Below, piece by piece: positions 11,065 to 23,021 of a stretch of DNA of 64,000 nt. Origin of the DNA: Arabidopsis thaliana (taxonomy: Eukaryota; Streptophyta; Magnoliopsida; Brassicales; Brassicaceae); the NCBI RefSeq assembly GCF_000001735.4, contig NC_003076.8:10106001-10170000 (forward strand), read 5' to 3'. Each line of letters starts with the position of its first letter. Position 1 is the first letter of the stretch. The notes below the pieces were generated by a model that saw only the letters and a list, made by a program, of their open reading frames with translations, made no database searches and was not told the origin of the DNA. Position numbers and translations under genes: made by a program.

Positions 11065-11072
11065 CATATTTG
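11065..11072. repeat. Left 8-bp target duplication of hAT element
   Basis: CATATTTG here is repeated exactly at 15533-15540, directly outside the other end of the element. An 8-bp duplication is diagnostic of hAT insertion. Confidence 0.9.
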
Positions 11073-11079
11073 TAGTCAT

Positions 11080-11210
11080 GGCCACGGTTACAGTTATTAC
11101 GGTTACGGTTTATTAACCACCGGTTATGGTTACAAATTTTCTTTAACCTTAACTTTAACCGCTGAATATACGGTTAGAACGGTTACGGTTAAATACAGTT
11201 ACGGTTGTTT
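11080..11210. repeat. hAT subterminal ACGGTTACGGTT cluster, left
   Basis: Short units of the form (A/C)GGTTA(C/T)GGTT recur about ten times inside the left end, mirrored at 15345-15515 inside the right end. In hAT elements such subterminal motifs bind the transposase BED finger. The role here is inferred. Confidence 0.7.
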
Positions 11211-13012
11211 GATAATTATAATACAATTAATCTATGAAGCAAAATATTATATTTTCTTAAATAATTTTTTTTTAAAGAATAATTATATAAATTATTATTT
11301 TACAGCAAATAAATAACTACGAAATGATTAAGGTACTATTTGAGTGAAATAATTATGTAATTAGAAAAATGAAGTAACCAAAAAATTCATATTTATTAAT
11401 TATAACAGTATTTATTAAGCTAACTAAAATAAGTAATAAAAAATAAACTTTAATCACTATCTTCTGATCTCGTTGATGATACATCACTATCAATATCTTC
11501 TAATTCTTCTTCATTCTCTTGAAAGAATTCTTTTTGTCTATATCCGGCTCTGGTCCAATCGTCAGATATGCTTGAGCTTCAAGAGAATCTGGACTCATTC
11601 TTGATCGAGTTTTATCTAGTATTTGACCTCCCATGCTAAAAGCTCGCTCGACGGAAACTGTAGAAACGGGTGAAGAAAAAACGTCTTTTGCGATCATGGT
11701 TAAATTGGATATTAAGATTGGTGACTCTTCCACCAATGAATGTTTTGAAAGTTATTACCTGCATCTGCATCACTAAACTCAAAATTAGTAGATAAATATT
11801 TTTCAAGTTTTGCATTATTATCTTGTGATGGTCATTGCGTTTTACGTCGCCGCATTCTTTCTGCAAGACTTAACGTAGAAGTTTATGACATATCATTTTG
11901 TAGAGATGATTCAGTTCCTTGTGGTACCAAATGCTCATATAATCTATAATATTCATCATACAAATTTTCTATGTCTTTTCTTGAGTTAAAAATAATGTTT
12001 GGAACATTAATACTATCAGACAAATGTAATAGATTATAATATGCGACGAAGTAATCATATAAACTATCAAATTTAGTTCGAAGATCAAAAACAGATGCAA
12101 GCAAATTAAGAGGTGGGATTTATCTATAGTATTTTAACCATTTATCTCTCATACTAGTTATGCATGATGACAAAACAATATTATTTTCATGTTCATTCAT
12201 CACATCAGCAATATGAACACATTCATATAAAAGTAAATGACTAGTATGATAATAAACACTGGATAATAAAAACGTTGCATCACTAAAACATTTTAATAAC
12301 TTTAAAAGTGCATTACAAGCATCCCAATGAGTGAGCCATAAAGTTAAAGAACTGTAATTTTATTAAATAAAACTACACAATAAATCTTTATAACCAATAG
12401 AATCAACAAGCATATCATATGTTGAATTCCAACGAGTAGGAACATCTCAAGAAAACCTTTTGGAGGATACATTATGCATTTACAAAACCGAAACCATTTT
12501 TTCATTAATTGTGGATGACCCCGTGAATAATTCAAAGCAGTTTTAATTGGTGAAATAAGATAATTTTGAGAAACCAATAAACCATCTTGAAAACATAAAT
12601 TTAAGACGTGACAAATGCATCGAACATGAAAATATTTTCCTCCTAAAATAGGACTACAATTATTTATTAATTCATCAATGGAAGCAGTATTAGCGGATGC
12701 ATTATCAAACGAAATAGAAAATATTTTGTTTGTTAAATTATATTCTTCTAACATTATTTTTATTAATTTAAAAATATTATCAGATGTATGTCTTTCATCA
12801 AAAACTCGAAAAGCAATAATTCTCTTTTGAATAATCCAATCACTATCAAGCCAATGAGAAGTAATTCCCATATAATGATGAATTTGCCACTGATCACTCC
12901 AAATATCAGAGCATATTGAAACATTATTAGGTAAACCAGAAAACAAACATTCTAAATCTTTTGGGAAAACTAAATCTAAAAGAGTTGTACAAATTTTTTT
13001 ATCCATATGCAC

Positions 13013-13787
13013 CTTAGAAAAATATTGTTATTTAGTTGAAAAAGTTGATTTTTTTATAGATAAAGTTTTGTCTAAATTTCTTAGAAAACGATTTCTAATG
13101 ATCTACTTAGTTTAGAATTTCTATTCTAATATTTTGTACATATTCTACGATATTTAGACTATTTTTCTTTCTAAAATTTTTAGAAAATAGGATATTCAAT
13201 ATCTAAAAATTGTAGAACATGTATTCTAAAATTTCCTTCATGTTCTAAACTATGTGTGAAATTGTATTATAAAAATTTCTATAGTTTCTAAAAATAGTAG
13301 AAAACATTTTCTAAGAAATATTCACTTTTAAAATTTATATTCTAACCAAATTTAGAATTTTGGTTTCTAAACTATTTAAAATTCCTAGATATAGAAAGTG
13401 AATCTTTGAAAAAGGAAAGTAAATATTTATTAAATATTATATTTTAATAGTATATTTTCTGTTAAGATTACGATTTTTACTGGATTTAGAAAATAAATTC
13501 TAATTTTTTAGAATACAAAAATAAACGCCCAAAAATAAATTGTAAACAAACGATTGGTGCCCTATTATTGATCTCTTCTTCTTCACGTTCTTTCTTTCCC
13601 ATCTCGTGTTCTGTTTTTCATTATGCATATCTATGTGAGGAGTGGTATGTGGAGATTGTATGATAACAAGGAGTGAAGATTTATTGTTGATGAAAAAGGA
13701 GTGGAGATTTATTGAAAACCTCTATTTCAAACAAAGGGTTTCAAAATAGGAAAATATATCAGAATTTTGTAAATATATTAGGACATA
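13013..13787. other. AT-rich insert with dispersed TTCTAAA/TTTAGAA motifs
   Basis: This stretch interrupts the hAT transposase between the BED finger and the catalytic core and has no coding signal. From about 13060 to 13510 it is dense in TTCTAAA, TTTAGAA and TAGAAAA heptamers on both strands. It could be an expanded intron or an unrecognised insertion. I found no clear terminal repeats. Confidence 0.4.
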
Positions 13788-14044
13788 CTCCCTCTGTTCC
13801 TTTTGTTTGATTTTTTAGAAAAAAAAATTGTTTCAGAAAAATTGATTTTTTAGGTTTTCAATGCAATAGTTATTAGTTATAATTGAGAAATTGTAAACTT
13901 CAATACAAATTATTGAATATAATTGGTTTAGAGTTATTGAAAATTGTAAATCACAAAGAACAATACATTTAAAAGCAACATTTAATATGTTTTCTTAATA
14001 TTTGTGTTTTTTCTAAAAAATCAAACAAAAAGGAACAGAGGGAG
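13788..14044. mobile_element. Stowaway-like MITE (257 bp) with TA duplication
   Basis: It begins CTCCCTCTGTTCC and ends GGAACAGAGGGAG. The inverted repeats extend about 34 bp with a single-base length difference and are flanked by TA at 13786-13787 and 14045-14046. The CTCCCTC terminus and TA target are the marks of Stowaway (Tc1/mariner) MITEs, which rely on a transposase from elsewhere. It is nested inside the hAT element, so it arrived later. Confidence 0.9.
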
Positions 14045-15344
14045 TATATTTTTAATTTCTTTGTTAATTTAATTTTGAAAAATTAAGGGTAAATTGGGTT
14101 AGAAAATCTTAAGAAAACGTATTTGACTAATCTAAAAAGAAGAGGAATAGATGGACAATTTATTTTGTAGATATCCTTTAGATTTAGTTTCCCCAAATCT
14201 TTTTTTTGTTTTTCGATAAAGTGATGTACGAGTAAGAGTAGTTCGAAGAACTCTCTTAGCTTGAGCATTTAATTCTTTTAGCAATAATTATTAAAACCGA
14301 GTTTCTCACCAAAGCTAAATGAAAGGTGGTCAACAGCAACACATTTTGCTAATTCTTCTCGATTTTTTTTATCCGAATAATAAAAATTTGAAAGATTAGC
14401 AGAAACAGCATTTTGAGTTTCTCCATCATATTTTTCACGATGATTGTTAACCAAATGATATTTATATGATCCATATTTTGAACCTGATTTCCAAATGAAA
14501 CTTTTATTGCAGTAATTACAACATGCTTTTATTTTTCAATCAATTTTTTCTTTTCGAAAGTGTACCTTGAAAATATCGGAAGCATTCAGACGTTACTTTC
14601 CTGAGCTTGTTCTTCGGTTGCCCTTTCTTGAGTACTGATGGCTGGTGTTGAGTTATGAACATCTTCTATGGGTGTACCGATGTTAGATCGAAATGAATCG
14701 GAAAACATTTTTAAACAAAATTAATAAAACTCAAAAATATGATGAAAAAGAAATCTCTTTAACGTTGGATGAAGCAAGAAGAATAATTTTTATTTTAGAA
14801 ATTTTTAGCATATGGAACAATGAAAACAATATTTATAGAAAAACTGGTTACTATATTTATGGAAAAAGTCTTTGAATTTTTTTAAGTTAAACAAACATTG
14901 ATGACTTGGTCGTAAACGGCTATATTCCACAACTTGGTCAAGCTCAAGTCTTTAACGATCTAATTCTACAGTTTTGCCACGTATGATTTGACTTGGTCAT
15001 AAATTTTAAAGATTGAAATGAACTAACGGATTGCCACATAAATTTTAAAGATTGAAACTTTATTTTATTTCAATCAGGCTACATTCAAGTGCTCGTGCGT
15101 TTTGCCACATAAATTTTATTTTATTTTATTTTTATTTGATAACATCAAACTTAGCTCTCTCGTTTTCTCTTCCTAATCACATTTTTTCTCTTGTCAATCA
15201 AATTATCGGTTTTGAAAATACTTTACTACTTCTTTGGGTTATGAGAATTGAAGATTTCTTAAAATCATTTATCATTGTTAATAATGCAAAACTAATGACC
15301 AGCTTTTTAATAATAATGCAACTTGGTCAGCTTTCATATTTTTA

Positions 15345-15515
15345 AGGTTACGGTTAACCGTACAGTTAACCAACGGTTTTGATACGGTTACGGTTAATTA
15401 ACGGTTACATTTAGTATATATTTTTAACCTTAAATAATATATTTTTACGGTTAACAGTTACAGTTATTAACCGTTTTATACGGTTACGGTTTAAAACGGT
15501 CGGTTACAGTTAGAT
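15345..15515. repeat. hAT subterminal ACGGTTA cluster, right
   Basis: Mirror of the left cluster: about eight GGTTACGGTTA/AACCGT units just inside the right terminus. The symmetric placement supports a role as transposase binding sites. Confidence 0.7.
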
Positions 15516-15540
15516 CATTTTGGTCATGCTTACATATTTG

Positions 15541-17200
15541 ATTACATGTGAAGGTCATATGTGAAGGTCAGAAGGTGGTGAGACTTTGGAGGCATGATCT
15601 TATGTCATATATGGTGATGTTCTAGAATATTTTCTTGGTGTCAAAAAATAATATATAACTTCAAATGGAATGGTGAAATCAATTACAAAATTTGATTTTT
15701 TCATTTTTTATTGTTAATAAATAACTCAAATGTTGTTCTACTATTAACATTTAAGTTAATTGTATTACAATTTAACTTGATAAAAGAATATTGACTTGAG
15801 GACAGTATTTTAAGTTAGTATTGACTATTGACAGTTACCATAAGACATGTTCAGTAGATATCCCTCGTTAACAATTCTAAATATGCAATCATGTTTAACA
15901 AAAACTGGATTGACTATAATGACAATGAAAATGCAATCTTTATTTTGAAAAACAATCATTGAGATGCCAAAGAATTAGAGAATAAAAGCTTAACCTCATA
16001 GGTGAAATAATGATATTACAAAAAAAAAAAATTGATTTATAATCTTAATTGGGGCACTAGGGTCCGCATTCGTGATTCAGTTCATTTAAAAATAGGATAG
16101 AGTTTTTTTTCCTAAGTCATCATTTAAAAATAATGCATTTATGTAATCCAAAATTAATGTACAAATATCTTAATTAATTTGAATGAATAAAGAATCCGTC
16201 TTCTTAATGGGTCATGGATTAGATTTTGATATGATTTAATTAAACACTTATATATATGATAACTAACATAATGATATATAATTTTCTTGACTTTATATGA
16301 GAAACATTGAAAAAAATAAGTAATGTGTATAAAAGCATTAATTGGTTTTCGGTTTTTGTTTTCTTGATATCTCATGGAGATTTAAATTTAGCATTTACAG
16401 AAATAACAAATCCAATCAAAATCTTTGCAGTAGTATTAACAAATAAAAATCTTCAAATCTTCTCATTAAAAAATAATTGCTGAGAATGCCATTTTTACAC
16501 TACTCTTTTTCAATTTTACTCTTTCCCATTGCTATTTTCATTTTTGGAGGAATTTGTTTTTTTTGATGGAATTTTTTTTTGGCAGGAAAAATAAAGTTTT
16601 GCGTCAAAAATTTGACAGGAAAATTTCAGTTTCCAATTACATTTTCTTATTAGATGAGGGTAATTTGGTCATTCTGTTTAAGAGAAGGGGTATTTTTAAA
16701 AATAGACACCATAAAAGGGTATTGTTGTAAAAGGATAGTAAAAAAAAAAGTAGTTTTGCAAATTTCCTTAAATTAAATTAAATTTTCATAATTTGACAAG
16801 CTGTATTAAAAAATTTAGACAAGATTCAGAGTCATAATATAAATAAGAGAATAATGAATAAAAATCTGAATGAACATGAATTTAACATGCACTCAAAATA
16901 AAAAATTTGTACCCGGCTTAATTTATTTGTTGAACCATTTATTCGTACAGAAAATAATAAATTTTGAAACTTTCAAAATATTAAATATTTTAATCATTAT
17001 GTATAACTCCAAATTTACAATACTAAAATACACATATACCACAAGTTAAATCGAAAATTCACTAATAATTTAAATCATATAATTTAACTACTTAACCCAA
17101 AAAACTGTAAATCTAACATCATTATTTGTAAAAATAAAAAGACTATTATGTACGTAAAATATAAGAAGGACGATTTATCTTTTTTATATTTATTTGATTC

Positions 17201-17236
<36 letters not shown>

Positions 17237-17685
17237 CTATATCAATTTCAGTCAAGTATCTGATTAGTTTTAGTCTATTAAGATGCAACTATGAGAATTA
17301 TATTGGGTCTTTAGGTGCGAAATGGTTCATTCAAACCAAAATAGGCAACAATATTATACCATTATATATATAATATACTACATTAAACAAATAAAATTTG
17401 TATTTATTTTAAATTACTATAAAATTATTATTTTCAAAACAAACTACATACATATTTTGAAACTATATTACAGATTACTACATAATATTATAGTTACTAT
17501 TCGATCATGCATATGATTTAAGAATATATACCTCCAAAACTGAAATTACCAGATTTTGTTTTTTCAAACACGTTAAACATATATTGCATTGCATTAAGTT
17601 TACAATATGTCACCATCATTAATAAGCATGCACACTTACAAATTCAAATAACATAAATACATCAAATAACATAATAACATAAACA
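15541..17685. other. AT-rich non-coding stretch
   Basis: No coding frame of any quality and no recognised element. It includes an (AT)n microsatellite at about 17204-17235. A segment at roughly 16483-16773 has ends that weakly resemble MULE-type termini, but no target duplication was found. Confidence 0.55.
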
Positions 17686-18078
17686 CATTGTTGTTGGGAA
17701 CAAATGTTTGGGCCGTATTGATTGTGGTTTTAGAAAGACTCCGCTCTCATTGATGATGAGCCGTGTGCTCTGATACATAATAAGCAAGCTGTGTAACCTT
17801 GAACAATGAAAAATGAAAAAAATTGGCTTCATTTTCTCTCTTGAACAATGAAAAACAAAATCTTTCTTTGCGAACCCATCAATGAGGGAGGGAATTGATC
17901 TCTCAAAAATCACTTAGGCGGCAAATATTAACTCTTTGTTAATGAACCAACTATACGACATTCGCGGATTGAGTCAACCAATATAAACTTTTACCTATAT
18001 AAATAAATAATTTTGAAAAACCAAATGTATTTAACTATTCTCCATACTATTCTTGAATCATTCTTTTTAAATGGCAAT
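17686..18078. repeat. Diverged direct repeat, copy A
   Basis: This ~390-bp stretch, starting CACATTGTTGTTGGGAACAA, recurs in the same orientation at 18355-18765 with many substitutions and small indels. Shared landmarks include GTGCTCTGATACATAA, GGGAATTGATCTCTC, CGCGGATTGA and CCAATATAAACTTTT. The origin is unknown; it looks like an old tandem or dispersed duplication of a non-coding repeat. Confidence 0.65.
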
Positions 18079-18354
18079 TTACTCTGTCACAAATGTGACA
18101 TGATCTTCCATCTTTATCATTCTTGTGAATAAGTAATCTTTTTATTGAAGAGAACATTGTGTGAATATAAATTGCATCCAGGTTATTTTTACTCTAGTAT
18201 CACAGTAAATAGAGCATAACTAATTAAGAACATTGTATAGAGCATTGATAAGAACTGTTTCTACAAGCATTAATAAATTGCAAGCATTAATAAATGAAAA
18301 CTACTTGCTAATATGTACTCAAGTTCTCTAACCAAATTGACCAACTATCTGGCA

Positions 18355-18765
18355 CATGTTCACATTGTTGCTGACAACAAAAGTTTAGGCCATACGGATA
18401 ATGGTTCTGTAAAGATTTTGTCCACCATAATGATACGCTCTGTGCTCTAATACATAAGAAGCAAGTTGTGTAATTATCAAAAATTAACATTGGCTTCCTC
18501 TTCTATCTTGAGAATGCAAAAACAATATTTTTTAAGTCTAGGCCCATCAATAAAGTAGGGAATTGATCTCTCGAGAATCGCTTGGACATCGAATATTATC
18601 TCATTAATGAAGCTACCATACAACATCCGCGGATTGAACCGGCCAATATAAACTTTTGGATGAATAAACTTAGAAAACCAAATAAAATAAAAAAATTATT
18701 AATATATTTAACTATTTTCGATACAATTTTTTGAACCATTCATTTTAATGGCAATGTTCTTCTAT
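18355..18765. repeat. Diverged direct repeat, copy B
   Basis: Second copy of the 17686-18078 sequence, about 670 bp downstream. The 276 bp between the copies are unrelated AT-rich DNA. No target duplication or terminal inverted repeat was visible around either copy. Confidence 0.65.
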
Positions 18766-19358
18766 CCCAAATGACAACCATTCATGAATGGCATAGAATG
18801 TGATAACGCAAACAACGCCTCTTTGGTATTGGTTCTCAGCCCTTCTAAACTTGATTACTCGAACTCCCCTCCTAGCCATAATATTTTTAAAACAAATATT
18901 TGAAATAAGAAAATAAAAAAATTATTATTAAAACAAATAATATTACAAATACTTCAAATACAATACGATAGAAGCACACAACACAATTAATACTAAACAC
19001 ACATAACTTTATGAAATTGGTCTAAAGATGGATTTTGAAATTGATAATTATTTGGAGTTGGATAAGGAAAAAGATCATTGGTAGATAATTATTAGAAAAT
19101 TTGAAAAATTTGAATTTTTTTGTGAATGATTATTATTAGAATCTGTTTCCCAAACTTAAAATTAAAAAACTACAAACACATCATCCTAGTCAGCATTTGT
19201 TAACGGAACAGTAGCACCGTCTAATTATTTGGGGCTTTCCACCGGATTTACATAGTTTGTATTGTAAATTCAAATTAAATCAAAGTTCATGTAGTTAAAA
19301 GCACATAAGAAAGTTTCGTGTATGAAAGCGATAAAGTAACTTAGTTCATGGTGGAATA
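18766..19358. other. AT-rich non-coding stretch
   Basis: Nothing recognised. It ends with GAATA (19354-19358), the left target duplication of the solo LTR. Confidence 0.5.
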
Positions 19359-21529
19359 TGTAACACTCGCCCCGCCATATAGGCCAAGACGGCATGTTAT
19401 TCATCTGATCTTGCCAAAACGTTTTTTTTAAACTTCACACACAAACGAAATATTGCACACAACTCCTCACGCTTACTAACCTGAGGAAAAAGGGAAAAAA
19501 AGGGGTGAGTAAAGAATACTCAGTGAGGAGAATCAACTCTGCCCACTGAAACATAAAACACTTTCCAAAGCTATACAACCATCATCATAACATATAAACT
19601 TAGACACACGCAATCAACTTAACATGCTTTAACTTCTAGTAACACATTCATAACAATCATCTTATATATATATATATATTAATATAAACATACACATCAT
19701 TAGGTCCAGTCATCCTCATAAGTGATGACTAGAACCTCATAAGTGGAGGCTGGCCCTCGTGGCTCAGAACCTCATAACATGTTTTTGACCAGCTGTTAAC
19801 CGGTCAGTCCATCACTGTCCACATCACTAGGGAGACCACGGCCAATAGCTCGATTCTCCCCAGTCTTACATACATCATACATACATAGATACTCATTATC
19901 ATACTTAACATACATATACTTATAATATCATACATAACTTTACATTATCAAACATCATACTCAACAATCATCAAATCATATCATCACATAATCTTATCCT
20001 ATGCAATCAGATCTAAGCCTACATATCATGCGTCAAGAAGCATAACAAAAGAAAATGATACCATGTTTCGCAAATACCACCTTCACCTTAGCCTAGTTGA
20101 AGATGACAACACACTTCTCCTTCTCTTTCCCCTTAGACAATCTTTATTGTAACCATATAATCATAAGCTCTAACTTGGTTCTCCATAAACCAGGACCTGA
20201 ATCCATGAGTCATGAAAGCTCCTACAAAGCTTCAGCTCAAGCCGAGTTCATTTTCCCAATCAAACAATAAAAATCGTTAGGATTTTCTCTATATAAATCT
20301 GTCTCGAAAACATACGCATAAGTCAGGAACTAACCATTACAAATGCTATCCCACCGTTGAATATGTAGCCAGTAGTATCATGAATAATCCCACGAAGTTT
20401 CATCCCGATCAGATTTCACAATATCCCACGTTCTTCTGAAGATGATGCATCAGAACTGATATTTAGGTTTCTGCAACTTGAGATGATTCTGGACAAACTT
20501 CCAAGATCAATTCCGGATGGAGCTTAAATCTGATGGACAAGCTGTCAGCTACTATGAGTTCCTTGAATCAAGATCTTTCCATAGACATCTTAATCGTGAT
20601 CTAATTCCTTCTGGTCCATCGGGAAAACGCATCATAAAACCAGTAGTCACACACTGTTCTTGATTTATACTTAACACAGATTTGGACAACTTCTGCAGTT
20701 ACTTGCCCAGAAAGAAACACTCATAACTTCTCGAATATAAACCCGATTGAAACTCTGTCAGTTGCTATGGCTTCATACAACGTGATCTTTGCAGATATGT
20801 CTTATTTAGAAACTGATTCTCTCTGGTTTGACGGGAAACATCCTTGTATAACCTCAACTTGAAGCTACCATTCTCTCTTCATCTTCTTCCTTATATGCTT
20901 CTAGTTTTACCTAGCCCCCTTCTCTGATTTACTAGGATCTGCTTCATCTCACTTCTCCTTACTGTCACAACGAAATCTCCATCTCTTAATGCCTTTCCTT
21001 TGCAGTGGTGATGATCTCTTTTCCTCTGCCACGTATCGTCCTTCGTCTCCGCTTCCTCTCATCTTCCTCACGGTTATCCTTCATCTCTTCCCTTTCTCTT
21101 CTCCTCTTCAAGCGTTCCACAATGACTAACATACTCAACAACAACGGTAGTGGCTGACCTTTAATTAGGGTTAAGATTAAGACGACGCGGTGACGCTCGG
21201 TTTAGGAACGGTTGCATGAATCGCTTTGGTTTCCTTCACTTGTGAACTCTCTTCTCTCTCGGATATGGTAACGACCCCACTATAGAACTCATGTGTTGAT
21301 GCTTTGGATTTGCTTTCTCAAGATTCTTATTTGGTTTCCGTTAGTGGCTCAGAGAAAAGGGAGATAGATTCACCTATATATATGTGCAACCAACAACACA
21401 CGTAACAAAACCCTTTAACATTAGGGAGTTGCTTCACTTGGGTTTAAATGGGCTCCATGGGTTCCATGGGCTTTGCTTTTTGACAAAACGAATAGGGTGG
21501 GCTATTGATGTTGGGTTTGGAGTGTTACA
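19359..21529 (+). mobile_element. Solo LTR (2171 bp) with 5-bp target duplication
   Basis: The segment begins TGTAACACTC and ends GAGTGTTACA, a perfect 10-bp terminal inverted repeat, and is flanked on both sides by GAATA (19354-19358 and 21530-21534). TG...CA ends with a 5-bp duplication and no internal genes define a solo LTR left by recombination between the two LTRs of one element. A TATA box (TATATATA, 21375-21382) near the right end suggests plus orientation. The stretch GGGGTGAGTAAAGAATACTCAGTGAGG (19503-19529) is like sequences I recall from LTRs of Tekay-type chromoviruses, so Ty3/gypsy is likely. Without an internal region that remains inference. Confidence 0.88.
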
Positions 21530-21534
21530 GAATA

Positions 21535-21851
21535 AGTCGTTCTTTATCTTTTTGGTTTTAGTTAGGTGTTTCAACTCTTTCTTCTGCTAATCAAGGTTCA
21601 GTGTTAAGATAGTGAGAAAAAATACTCATAATGCAAGCATATAATGGAAGCCATAAGATCAGTGTAAACTTTTAAGTTTCATGTTTGATCTTATTGTGAT
21701 TTATTATGAGTCTGCTATTAACAAGCTACTATTTTACTCCTTTCTCTTTAGTAATAAACAATGTTGTACTTCTTTAGTTTGTTTGGTTTGTAAATTTACT
21801 TGTTGTATGTTGTGTCTTCAACTCGGGTTCTTCAATGATGGACGATGCTGT

Positions 21852-21903
<52 letters not shown>

Positions 21904-22747
21904 GATTCTTTTGAAACAAAAAAGTATGCATTTGCGGATTTGCCTTTAGTTACTTTTGTACGTGTTTTTCAATTCCAGTCACCTACCTCTCTATAATCTT
22001 TATTATTCTTTTTTTCTTTTTTTGGGCAAACCTCTCTATAGTCTATATGATGTATAAAAGGAATAAAGAAAACTACGGTATTCATTTTTCGAAATCGGTT
22101 TTTATTTTATTTGATTTGATTTGTTTCATGTGACCTTTATATATGAAATGAAATTATAAACAAAAAACTATGGTATTCAAGAAAAAAATGTAAAAAGGCC
22201 CAGAAAATCCAAAATAGATGGGCCCAACATTGGGTTGTAATGCATTGACAACTACTCGTGGACAAGTACACGTGAATACCATTTCCTTCCATACGTATAA
22301 AACCAAATTATTTTCCCAAATAGTATCCTCTTATTATTCTATTGGTCAAATCAAAAATAATGACCAATAGAATTATGTATTCTACTTTCATTTTTCAAAT
22401 TTAATAGATTTTGATCTATCAATAGAGAAAAATGCATGGCGATGAAAATACATATTCCGGATCCAACCAAACAACATAGCTTTTTTATTAGACTATAAAC
22501 AAGAAAATAAAATAGAAAGAGACTAGATTTAGAGAGAGAAATAATGATGATAGTGAAGCTGACACTTTCTGCAAGTTTCATAAGTATTTTATTCTTTTCT
22601 ATATTTTTTCTGTAAAAATTAAAAAATTGCAATTGCTCGAAATTTTCATAATTTTTCGAGTTATGATGGATTCTTGTAGTTGAAGGCTTGAAGCATGACA
22701 TTTGGTTAAACAAAAGCATAGCATTTTTGGACCATCATGATCTCTAG
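21535..22747. other. Non-coding stretch with (TA)n microsatellite
   Basis: Contains a long (AT)n tract at 21854-21900 and a 13-bp inverted repeat (22336-22348 with 22361-22373; core TTCTATTGGTCA). A 122-codon open frame on the minus strand (22719-22351) resembles nothing and looks fortuitous. ATTAC at 22748-22752 is the target duplication of the copia element. Confidence 0.5.
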
Positions 22748-22752
22748 ATTAC

Positions 22753-22919
22753 TATTGAGGATAAGATTGTATCTTATGCGATAAGTTTGAATCCTAGTTG
22801 TATATGTTTAGGAATCGACATTTAAGGGTTTGGTGTTTATCTTGTGTTGATTCCCTCTTGTATAAATAGCAATGTTGAGTTCACTAATAAAGCAAGTCAG
22901 TTCGATATCTAATTCTACA
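22753..22919 (+). repeat. 5' LTR of copia element
   Basis: Begins TATTGAGGATAAG and ends AATTCTACA. Holds the TATA box TATAAATA (22861-22868) and an AATAAAG signal (22897-22903). Its partner is 27696-27863. Confidence 0.92.
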
Positions 22920-23021
22920 TGGTACAGAGCTAAAGATCTAGCAAAAAAAAAAAAACATCTAAATTTTTTCTTTTTTTTATCGATTGTTTCGATCTTTGTT
23001 TTTCTTGCGTGACAAGAAAAC

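Larger units (their letters stand above)
11450..14708 (-). pseudogene. hAT transposase (zf-BED, RNase H-like core, dimerisation domain)
   Basis: The start is the ATG at 14708-14706 (MFSDSFRSNIG). A BED finger follows at about 14530-14440 (CNYCNKSF ... KYHLVNNH). The catalytic core is at 13012-12344, with SICSDIWSD holding the first catalytic Asp, SFDNASAN the second, and FHVRCICHVLNLCFQDGL. Further pieces lie at 12104-11883, then the hAT dimerisation motif MIAKDVFSSPVSTVSVERAFS (11700-11630) with its conserved Glu. After a frame change an acidic tail ends at TAA 11452-11450. Stops occur near 14590 and 14275, there are several frameshifts, and AT-rich DNA plus a MITE sit between BED and core. 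In an active copy the protein would cut and rejoin the element ends in the nucleus. Confidence 0.88.
11073..15532 (-). mobile_element. hAT DNA transposon, 4460 bp, transposase decayed
   Basis: The element starts TAGTCATGGCCA and ends, on the opposite strand, TAAGCATGACCA (9 of 12 matching), and is flanked by perfect 8-bp duplications CATATTTG. Both ends carry clusters of ACGGTTACGGTT-type repeats (11080-11210 and 15345-15515), which are probable subterminal transposase binding sites. The minus strand codes for a BED zinc finger, a hAT RNase H-like core and a C-terminal dimerisation domain, in that order. A Stowaway-like MITE (13788-14044) has inserted between the BED and catalytic parts. Stops and frameshifts make it non-autonomous now, although the ends look complete. 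Confidence 0.92.

Noticed and set aside
11080-11210. ACGGTTACGGTT runs as interstitial telomeric repeats
   Set aside because: The unit is not TTTAGGG and the clusters sit symmetrically just inside both ends of a hAT element.
16483-16773. Possible MULE-type MITE (GAGAATGCCATTTTTACACTACT ... AGTAGTTTTGCAAATTTCC)
   Set aside because: Terminal similarity is weak and I could find no 9-bp duplication.
22336-22373. 13-bp inverted repeat with 12-bp loop as a regulatory hairpin or terminator
   Set aside because: It stands alone in AT-rich DNA with no gene nearby; probably a chance or MITE relic.
22351-22719. 122-codon minus-strand open frame
   Set aside because: Low-complexity, no motif and no gene-like context; composition alone explains it.
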